64,000 nucleotides of DNA, from the NCBI RefSeq assembly GCF_037975245.1, contig NC_092574.1, forward strand, positions 15,532,213-15,596,212, given 5' to 3'. The stretch is from Apostichopus japonicus (Eukaryota > Echinodermata > Holothuroidea > Aspidochirotida > Stichopodidae). The translations under genes were made by a program, and so were the position numbers. Shown here one piece after another: positions 27,028 to 37,719 of this stretch. Under the pieces are notes generated by a model. The model saw only the letters and a program-made list of their open reading frames with translations, was not told the DNA's origin and did not search any database. Each line of letters opens with the position of its first letter. The first letter of the stretch is position 1.

Positions 27028-28249
27028 ACCCTTTATTATAAGCCTCAGATATTCATAAGCTAGTTTAACTATTCATAGGTATTTTAAGCCACAGATATTC
27101 ATTATTAAGTTTAATTACTGATAAGTATTGTAGGCCAAAGATATTCATAAGTAAGTTGAACTATTTGTTAGTATTGTAAGCCACATATATTCATAAGTTA
27201 GTTTAACTATTCGTTACTATTGTAAGCCACACATATTTATATGTAAGTTTACTTTATTACCCTTAAGCCACATATATTCATAAGCAGGTCACAGATATTC
27301 ATAAATAAGCCACGTATATTCATAATTAAGTCTACTATATTACTATATAATCATTTATCATATGATCATTTTACCCTTTAACCATTTTACCATTTCACCA
27401 TTATACCCTTTATTGTTAGCCTAGGATATTCATAATTGGGTTTAACTAAAAAATACTAGTGTAAGCCACAGGTATTCATAATGAAGTTTTACTATTCGTT
27501 ACAATTGTAAGCCACAGATATTCATAAGTAAGTTTACCTATTCATAGGTATTTTAAGCCACAGATATTCATCATTAAATTTAATTACTTGAAGTACTTAA
27601 ATTTAATTTAATTTAATTTAATTACTTTAAATATTGTAAGACACAGATACTCATAAGTAAGTTTAACTATTCGTTACTATTGTAAGCCACAGATATTCAT
27701 AAGTAAGTTAAACTGTTCGTATGTATTTTAAGCAACAGATATTCATAAGTAAGTGTAACTATTCCAAAATATTGTAAGCCACAGATATTCATAAATAAGT
27801 TTAACTATACGTAAGTGTTCTTAGCCACATATATATTCTTACGTAAGTTTAAATATTCGTTACTATTGTAAGCCACAGATATTCATAAGTAAGTTTAACT
27901 ATCCTTAGGTATTTTAAGCCTCATATATACATAAGTAAGTTTAACAATTCCTTAGTATTTTAAGCCACAGATATTCATAAGTAAGATAAACTATTCTTAG
28001 GTATTTTAAGTCTCATATATTCATATCATTAGTATTTTTAAGTATTGTAAGCCACAGTTATTTTTAGGTAAAATTAACAATTCGTATGTATTTTAAGCAA
28101 CATATATTCATAATTAACTTTAACTATTCGTTTCTATTGCAAGCCACTTATATTTATAATTAAGTTTAACTATTCCTGGTATTTTATGTCACATATATAA
28201 ATAATTAAGTTTAACCATTTGCAAGTATTGTAAGCCACATATATGCATA
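27028..28249. repeat. 46 bp satellite, block 8, left part
   Basis: It includes a short 8-mer remnant at 27,351-27,412 and a small TTTAA pentamer expansion at about 27,598-27,622 inside one monomer. Confidence 0.92.
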
Positions 28250-30905
28250 AGTAAGTTTACCTATTCATAGGTATTTTAAGCCACAGATATTCATCATTAA
28301 ATTTAATTACTTATAAGTATTGTAAGACACAGATATTCATAAGTAAGTTTAACTATTCGTTACTATTGTAAGCCACAGATATTCATAAGTAAGTTAAACT
28401 ATTCGTAGGTATTTTAAGCAACAGATATTCATAAGTAAGTGTAACTATTCCAAAGTATTGTAAGCCACAGATATTCATAAATAAGTTTAACTATACGTAA
28501 GTGTTCTAAGCCACATATATATTCTTACGTAAGTTTAAATATTCGTTACTATTGTAAGCCACAGATATTCATAAGTAAGTTTAACTATTCGTTACTATTG
28601 TAAGCCACAGATATTCATAAGTAAGTTTAACTATCCTTAGGTATTTTAAGCCTCATATATACATAAGTAAGTTTAACAATTCCTTAGTATTTTAAGCCAC
28701 AGATATTCATAAGTAAGATAAACTATTCTTAGGTATTTTAAGTCTCATATATTCATATCATTAGTATTTTTAAGTATTGTAAGCCACAGTTATTTTTAGG
28801 TAAAATTAACAATTCGTAAGTAATTTAAGCAACATATATTCATGATTAACTTTAACTATTCGTTACTATTGCAAGCCACATATATTTATAAGTAAGTTTA
28901 ACTATTCTTGGTATTTTATGTCACATATATAAATAATTAAATTTAACCATTTGCAAGTATTGTAAGCCACATATATGCATAAGTAAGTTTACCTATTCAT
29001 AGGTATTTTAAGCCACAGATATTCATCATTAAATTTAATTACTTATAAGTATTGTAAGACACAGATATTCATAAGTAAGTTAACTATTCGTTACTATTGT
29101 AAGCCACAGATATTCATAAGTAAGTTAAACTATTCGTAGGTATTTTAAGCCTCATATATACATAAGTAAGTTTAACAATTCCTTAGTATTTTAAGCCACA
29201 GATATTCATAAGTAAGATAAACTATTCTTAGGTATTTTAAGTCTCATATATTCATATCATTAGTATTTTTAAGTATTGTAAGCCACAGTTATTTTTAGGT
29301 AAAATTAACAATTCGTAAGTAATTTAAGCAACATATATTCATAATTAACTTTAACTATTCGTTACTATTGCAAGCCACATATATTTATAAGTAAGTTTAA
29401 CTATTCTTGGTATTTTATGTCACATATATAAATAATTAAATTTAACCATTTGCAAGTATTGTAAGCCACATATATGCATAAGTAAGTTTACCTATTCATA
29501 GGTATTTTAAGCCACAGATATTCATTATTAAATTTAATTACTTATAAGTATTGTAAGACACAGATATTCATAAGTAAGTTTAACTATTCGTTACTATTGT
29601 AAGCCACAGATATTCATAAGTAAGTTAAACTATTCGTAGGTATTTTAAGCCTCATATATACATAAGTAAGTTTAACAATTCCTTAGTATTTTAAGCCACA
29701 GATATTCATAAGTAAGATAAACTATTCTTAGGTATTTTAAGTCTCATATATTCATATCATTAGTATTTTTAAGTATTGTAAGCCACAGTTATTTTTAGGT
29801 AAAATTAACAATTCGTAAGTAATTTAAGCAACATATATTCATAATTAACTTTAACTATTCGTTACTATTGCAAGCCACATATATTTATAATTAAGTTGAA
29901 CTATTCTTGGTATTTTATGTCACATATATAAATAATTAAATTTAACCATTTGCAAGTATTGTAAGCCACATATATGCATAAGTAAGTTTACCTATTCATA
30001 GGTATTTTAAGCCACAGATATTCATCATTAAATTTAATTACTTATAAGTATTGTAAGACACAGATATTCATAAGTAAGTTTAACTATTCGTTACTATTGT
30101 AAGCCACAGATATTCATAAGTAAGTTAAACTATTCGTAGGTATTTTAAGCCTCATATATACATAGGTAAGTTTAACAATTCCTTAGTATTTTAAGCCACA
30201 GATATTCATAAGTAAGATAAACTATTCTTAGGTATTTTAAGTCTCATATATTCATATCATTAGTATTTTTAAGTATTGTAAGCCACAGTTATTTTTAGGT
30301 AAAATTAACAATTCGTAAGTAATTTAAGCAACATATATTCATAATTAACTTTAACTATTCGTTACTATTGCAAGCCACATATATTTATAATTAAGTTTAA
30401 CTATTCTTGGTATTTTATGTCACATATATAAATAATTAAATTTAACCATTTGCAAGTATTGTAAGCCACATATATGCATAAGTAAGTTTACCTATTCATA
30501 GGTATTTTAAGCCACAGATATTCATCATTAAATTTAATTACTTATAAGTATTGTAAGACACAGATATTCATAAGTAAGTTTAACTATTCGTTACTATTGT
30601 AAGCCACAGATATTCATAAGTAAGTTAAACTATTCGTAGGTATTTTAAGCCTCATATATACATAAGTAAGTTTAACAATTCCTTAGTATTTTAAGCCACA
30701 GATATTCATAAGTAAGATAAACTATTCTTAGGTATTTTAAGTCTCATATATTCATATCATTAGTATTTTTAAGTATTGTAAGCCACAGTTATTTTTAGGT
30801 AAAATTAACAATTCGTAAGTAATTTAAGCAACATATATTCATAATTAACTTTAACTATTCGTTACTATTGCAAGCCACATATATTTATAAGTAAGTTTAA
30901 CTATT
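28250..30905. repeat. ~500 bp higher-order repeat, recently amplified
   Basis: The landmark GTAAGTTTACCTATTCATAG occurs at about 28,250, 28,984, 29,482, 29,982 and 30,482. The last three spacings are 498, 500 and 500 bp (about eleven 46 bp monomers), and copies differ by only a few bases. The first spacing (734) holds about five extra monomers. The array stops abruptly at ~30,905, where it joins sequence matching ~19,130. Confidence 0.95.
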
Positions 30906-31974
30906 CATATCTACATTAGTAAGTTTAACTATTCGTAACTATTGTAAGCCACAGATATTCGTAAGTAAGTTAAACTATACGTAAGTGTTCTAAGCCACAG
31001 ATGTTCATACGTAAGTTTAACTATTTGTAAGTATTTTAAGCCACACATATTCTTACGTAAAATTAACTATTCGTAAGTAATGTAAGCAACATATATTTAT
31101 AATTAACTTTATCTATTCGTTACTATTGTAAGCCACAGATATTCATTAGTAAGTTAACTATCCTTAGGTATTTTAAGCCACATATATTTAAAAGGGAATT
31201 TAACTATTCGTACGAAAGGTAAAAAACAGATATTCATAAGTAAGTTTAACTATTCTAAGGTATTTTAAGACACAGATATTTATAAGTAAGTTTTAATTTT
31301 TTTAAGTATTTTAAGCTACAGATATACATAAGTAAGTTTAAACATTCCTAAGTATTTTAAGCGACAGATATTTGTATTAAGTAAGTTTAGCTATTCCTAA
31401 ATATTGTAAGCCACAGATATTCATAAGTAAGTTTAACTATACGTAAGTGTTCTAAGCCACAAATATTCATAAGTAAGTTTAACCATACATAAGTGTTATA
31501 AGCCACAAATATACATAAGTAAGTTTAACTATACGTAAGTGTTATAAGCCACAAATATTCATAAGTAAGCTAAACTATTTGTAGGTATTGTAAGCCACAT
31601 ATATTCATAAGTAAGTTGAACTATTCGAAAATAATGTAAGCCACATATATTCATAAGTAAGTTTAACTATACGTAAGTGTTCTAAGCCACAAATATTCAT
31701 AAGTAATTTAAGATATTTGTAAGTATTGTAAGCCACAGATATTCTTACGTAGGTTTAACTATTCGTAAGCTATGTTAGCCACATATTTTAATAAGGTAAT
31801 TTAACTTTTCGTAAGTAAGGTAAACAACAGATATTCATAAGTAACTTTAACTATTCGCTACTATTGTAAGCCACAGATATTCATTAGTAAGTTTAACTAT
31901 TCTTTGGTATTTTAAGCCACAGATATACATAATTAAGTTGAACCATTTCTAAGTATTATAAGTCTCAGATATTT
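30906..31974. repeat. 46 bp satellite, block 8, right part
   Basis: Diverged 46 bp-type monomers. 30,906-31,150 match 19,130-19,350. The end leads into CATGCTAC array 3 through the same TAAGTCTCAGATATTTATCC monomer as arrays 1 and 2. Confidence 0.92.
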
Positions 31975-32219
31975 ATCCTACCATGCTACCATGCTACCTT
32001 GCAACCATGCTACCATGCTACCATGCTACCATGTAAGCATGCTACATTGCTACATTGCTACCATTCTGACATGCTACCATGCTACCATGTATCCTTGCTA
32101 CATTGCTACATTGTTACCATGCTACCATGATACCATGCTATCATGCAAACATGCTACCGAGCTACCGTGCTATCATGTTACCATGCTACGGGACAATACA
32201 ACAGGTCTCCATATTAAGT
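31975..32219. repeat. CATGCTAC 8 bp array, copy 3, with tag
   Basis: Third copy of the array and its ACGGGACAATACAACAGGTC tag (32,188), 8,586 bp after copy 2. Two overlapping open frames (62 and 76 codons) are repeat artefacts. Confidence 0.94.
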
Positions 32220-34567
32220 AGTTTTAACCATTCCGAAGTATTTAAAGCCACATATATTCATAAGTAAGTTTAAATATTCCTTAGTATTGTAAGACACAGA
32301 TATTCATAAGTAACCATTCCGAAGTATTTTTAAGCGACAGATATTCATATTAAGTAAGTTTAAATATTCCTAAATATTGTAGGCCACATATACATTAGTT
32401 AGTTTTACTATACGTAAGTGTTCTAAGCCACAAATATTCATAAGTAAGTTTAACTATACGTAAGTGTTATAAGCCACAAATATTCATAAGTAAGTTTAAC
32501 TATTTGTAGGTATTGTAAGCCACATATATTCATAAGTAAGTTTAACTATTCGTTAATAATGAAAGCCACATATATTCATAAGTTTAACTACTCTTAGTTA
32601 GTTTAAGCTACAGATATACATTAGCAAGTTTAACCATTCCGAAGTATTTTGAAAGGACAGATATTCACATTAAGTAAGTTTAAATATTCCTAAATATTGT
32701 AAGCCACATATTCATTAGTAAGTTTTACTATACGTAAGTGTTCTAAGCTTCAAATATTCATAAGTATGTTTAACTATACGTAAGTGTTATAAGCCACAAA
32801 TATTCATAAGTAAGTTTAACTATACGTAAGTGTTATAAGCCACAAATATTCATAAGTAAGTTTAACTATTTGTAGGTATTGCAAGCCACATATATTCATA
32901 AGTAAGTTGAACTAATCGTCAATAATGTAAGCCACATATATTCATAAGTAACTACTCTTAGTTATTTCAAGCTACAGATATACATAAGCAAGTTTAACCA
33001 CTCCGAAGTATGTTAAGCGACAGATATTCATATTAAGTAAGATTGAATATTCCTAAGTATTTTAAGACATAGATATTCATTAGTAAATTCAACTATACTT
33101 AGGTATTTTAAGTCTGATATATACTTAAGTAAGTTTAACAATTCCTAAGTGTATATATATATATTTATATTCTTACGTAAGTTTAACTATCCTTAGGTAT
33201 ATTAAGCCACATATATACATAAGCAAGTTTAAACATTCCGAAGTATTTTTAAGCGACAGATATTCACATTAAGTAAGTTTAAATATTCCTAAATATTGTA
33301 AGCCACATATTCATTAGTAAGTTTTACTATATGTAAGTGTTCTAAGCCACAAATATTCATAAGTAAGTTTAACTATTTGTAGGTATTGTAAGCCACATAT
33401 ATTCATAAGTAAGTTTAACTATTCGTAAATAATGTAAGCCACATATATTCATAAGTAAGTTTAACTATTTGTATGTATTGTTAGCCACATATATTCATAA
33501 GTAAGTTGAACTATTCGAAAATAATGTAAGCCACATATATTCATAAGTAAGTTTAACTACTCTTAGTTATTTTAAGCTACAGATATACATAAGCAAGTTT
33601 AACCATTCCGAAGTATTTTAGGCGACAGATATTCATATTAAGCAAGTTTAAATATTCCTAAGTATTGTAAGACATAGATATTCATAAGTCAATTCAACTA
33701 TCCTTAGGTATTTTAAGTCTGATATATACTTAAGTAAGTTTAACAATTCCTAAGTATATATATATATATTTATATTCTTACGTAAGTTTAACTATCCTTA
33801 GGTATATTAAGCCACATATATACATAAGCAAGTTTAACCATTCCGAAGTATTTTTAAGCGACAGATATTCACATTAAGTAAGTTTAAATATTCCTAAATA
33901 TTGTAAGACATAGATATTCATAAGTAAATTCAACTATCCTTAGGTATTTTAAGTCTGATATATACTTAAGTAAGTTTAACAATTCCTAGGAATAGATATT
34001 CCTTCGTTAGTTTAACTATTCGTAAGTAATGTAAGTAACATATATTTATCATTAACTTGATCTATTCGGAAGTATTTTAATGCCACAAATATTCCTTAGT
34101 AAGTTTAACAATTCGTAAGTATTGTAAGCCACATATATTCATAAGTAAGTTTAACTATTCGTTAGTATTTTATGCCTCATATATTCATTAGTAAGTTGAA
34201 CTATTCGTTAGTATTGTAAGCCACAGATATTCATAATAAAGTTTAACTATTCGTAAGTGTTTTACGCCACAAATATTCATAAGTAAGTTGGTCTATTTGT
34301 AAGTATTTAAAGCCACATATATTTTTACGTAAGTCTAAATATTCGTAAGTAATGTAAGCCACATATACTCAAATTAAGTTTAGCTATTCGTTGGTATTTT
34401 ATGCCACATATATATATAAGTAAGTTTAACTATTTGTCAGTATCGTAAGCCACATATGTGCATAAGTAAGTTTAACGATTCGTTGGTATGTTAAGCCATA
34501 GATATTCATAAGTAAGTTAAACTGTACGTTAGTGTTCTTAGCCACAAGTATTCATAAGTAAGTTTAA
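32220..34567. repeat. 46 bp satellite, block 9
   Basis: Tandem 46 bp-type units, several carrying an internal TATATATATA stretch (33,150; 33,757), plus dimeric TTATAAGCC/TTCTAAGCC stretches homologous to those in block 4. Confidence 0.93.
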
Positions 34568-34836
34568 CTATTTACCATTTTATCATTTCATCATTTTACC
34601 ATTATACCATTTTACCTTTTTATCATTTCATCATTTTATCATTGAACCAATTCATCATTTACCATTTTATCATTTAACCATTTTACCATTTTACCATTTC
34701 ATCATTTCACCATTTCACCATTTCACCATTTTACCATTTTACCATTTTTTTCATTTTACCATTCATTAACCATTTCACTATTTTACCATTTCACCTCTAT
34801 TTATTATTCTACTTTATTTAATGACATCAATGACAG
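34568..34836. repeat. old, diverged 8-mer array
   Basis: Irregular ATTTTACC, ATTTCATC and ATTTCACC 8-mers with many indels, ending at CACCTCTATTTATTATTC. It looks like a decayed relative of the three long ATTTTATC arrays. Confidence 0.85.
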
Positions 34837-36187
34837 TTTGGTAACATATATTCATAAGTAAGTTTAACTATTCATAAGTATTGTAAGCCACATATAGTCC
34901 TAACTCAGTTTAACCATTCGTAAGTATTGTAAGCTAATTATATGCATAAGTAAGTTTAACTATTCTTAAGTATATGAAGCCACATATATTTATAAGTGAA
35001 TTTAACTATTCGTAAGTAAGGTAAACAACAAATTCTCATAAGTAACTTTTCGTTACTATTGTAGGCCACAGATATTTATAAGTAAGTTTTACTATTCTTA
35101 GGTATTTTGAAAGCCACATATATTTATAAGGGAATTTAACTATTCGTAAGTAAAGTGAAAAACAGATATTCATGAGTAACTTTAAGTAAGTTTAATTATT
35201 CTTAGGTATTTTAAGCCACAGATAAAAATAAGTAAGCTTAACTATTCCTAAGTATTGTAAGATATTCATCCTACCATGCTACCATGCAAAGTTTAACTAT
35301 ACGTGTGTTCTAAGCCACAAGTATTCATAATTAAGATTAACTGTTTGTAAGTATTGTAAGCCACTTATATAAATAAGTAAGTTTAACCATTCCTAAGTAT
35401 TTTAAGCGTCAGATATTCATAAGTAAGGTTAACTATTCCTAAGTATTGTAAGTCACAGATATTCATAAGAAAGTTTAACTATACGTGAGTGTTCTATGCC
35501 ATAGATATTCCTAAGTAAGTTTAACTATATATAAGTATTGTAAGCCACAGATATTTATAAGTAAGTTTAACTATACGTAAGTGATCTAAGCAACAAATAT
35601 TCATAAGTAAGTTTAACTATTTGTAAGTATTGTAAGACACAGATATTCTTACGTAAGTTTAACTATTCGGAAGTAATGTAAGCCACATATCTTCACTATT
35701 CGGAAGTATTTCTATGCCACAGATATTCCTAAGTAAGTTTCCTAAGTAACCATTTGTAAGTATCATAAGCCACATGTATGCATAAGTAAGTATAACTATT
35801 CGGTTGTATTTTATGCCACATATGCCTCATAAGTAGCTTTAAATATTTGTTAGTATTGTAAGACACATATATATATATAAGTAAGTCAAACTATACGTAA
35901 GTGTTCTAAGCCACCAATATTTATAGTTGAGTTGAACTATTTGTAAGTATTGAAAGCCACAGATATTCTTACGTGAGTTGAACTATTCGTAATTGATGTA
36001 AGCCACATATATTTATAAGTAAGTTTAACTATTCGTTGGTATTTTATGCCACATATATACATAAGTAAGTTTAACTATTTGTTAGTATTGTAAGCCACAG
36101 ATATTCTTAAGAAAGTTTAACTATTCGTAAGTAAGGTAAACCACAGATATTAATACATAAGTTTAACTATTTGTAAGTATTGTAAGT
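34837..36187. repeat. 46 bp satellite, block 10 (right edge of array)
   Basis: More diverged monomers than in the interior. At 35,265-35,290 only two CATGCTAC-type units occur, at the position within the monomer where the ~24-unit CATGCTAC arrays sit elsewhere. The array ends around 36,187 at TATTGTAAGTGTCACCC. Confidence 0.92.
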
Positions 36188-37656
36188 GTCACCCACAAAA
36201 ATTAAGCAAGTGGCAATGCGACACATTCGCCTAGCGGCTATCCAAAATCGTTATGCAATGTAAAAAAGAAATACTCCAACCAACTAATGATACAGAACAA
36301 GTTTTATAAATTCAACTTCTTAAGTGAATATGTATTTATTGAGGAGGAACTTTCTCCTTAAAATAAAAAAAGGGACATGGAAAATAAAGGTTACAACGTT
36401 CTGTAATACTGCTCAAGAATGACTCCTGAATACTTAGAGATAACGGATTGCTTTGGCGCAATCTTTACCAGAGGATGACATATGCTAGATTTAGCTTAAC
36501 TACTGAAAAGTTTTGATACCCCTTGATCTTTTTCAATTGCGAGAGAGCAAACTGGCACGTATAAATTTAGTCTTAATATATATTTATAGGATATTCTTTT
36601 CTCTTTAATAGAATGAGATTACCTCTTCTATTCTGAAGAGCTTTCCCCCTTTTACATCATGAAATTATGATTTAACATAATCTTAAAAAAAAATGAATTC
36701 TCAGTTGTCACTATGACGAATATTGCCTAAAGATGCTGACAATACTTGTTGACATGCGGTTGCTGATATCAGGTTGTGGTAGGTGTTATAGTCAAAGTCG
36801 GTGAAAAAACTATCCTCATTCTATCCTCAAACTATTCTCAAAAGCTTCCGGTCTTCGACTCAATGTGAGGAGAGTGGCAAATGGTGCCAGTTCTTAAACT
36901 GTCAGACGAGCTCTGCAATACAGCTATATTTTATCCGGTCAGGTAATGTACTGTCATTCCAACGCTGCAGACAAGCTGCCCTATCCAGAACACTACTTAC
37001 TGAATGAATCTGGAGTCTCCAGGAAATAATTGTCTTTTCAGATTTCACAGTTAAATGCCAGTTATAAATTACAGTATACTAGCCCAGGCTTCAATACAGG
37101 TATCCTATATATAGAATCCTGTGCCCCATGATATGAAAATCACACTACTGTAGCTCCGTCTTTTTCAGCTAAGAGATATAGCACGACTCAATCCGATGAT
37201 GGTATTTTGGAGAGTGAATAAAAAGTCTTATTCAACACTCACTTCACTGGCTGGAAGTGATGTCACGCATAATTAATAGTGCATCAATTAGTATAACTTG
37301 GCAATACAATACATTGTCATCTTGACTATGTACTGCCCTGGTAGGTTTCTTTTGTGTGCACTAGCTATGCTATGCTACCCTGTACCTTTGTATAATATTA
37401 ACTATGCCCTGACCTGGTGATGTTTCTTTTGTATATATACTCAATTATGCTACCTTGTACTTTTGGAGTGAATAGAGGGATAAGGGTTTATGTAAATTGC
37501 CCTACATCCCTGGATACTACTTTCCAACAACAACAACAACAACCAGAATTGACTAAAGTAAAAGTTACTAAAAAAGCTTTCTAAAATAAACAGCTGACAG
37601 ATTGACTTCTTCTGTCATAAAAATACAAATTACTTAAATTATACTATTCTAATGTG
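36188..37656. other. no gene recognised; minor repeats
   Basis: AT-rich intergenic DNA. It contains two imperfect ~85 bp direct copies (about 37,338 and 37,423, both with TTTCTTTTGT and a CTACC(C/T)TGTAC box) and a short (CAA)n at 37,528-37,543. Short open frames show no known domain. Confidence 0.5.
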
Positions 37657-37703
37657 ACAGTAAGCCACAGATATTCTTACGTAAGTTGAACTATTCGTAA
37701 TAG
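37657..37703. repeat. solitary 46 bp satellite monomer
   Basis: GTAAGCCACAGATATTCTTA followed by CGTAAGTTGAACTATTCGTA matches the satellite monomer but stands alone, ~1.47 kb outside the array edge. Confidence 0.9.
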
Positions 37704-37719
37704 GCCAAGAGCCTGGCAC

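Noticed and set aside
4051-36187. CRISPR array
   Set aside because: Regular spacing exists, but the units are contiguous 46 bp satellites without unique spacers, in a eukaryotic context and with no cas genes.
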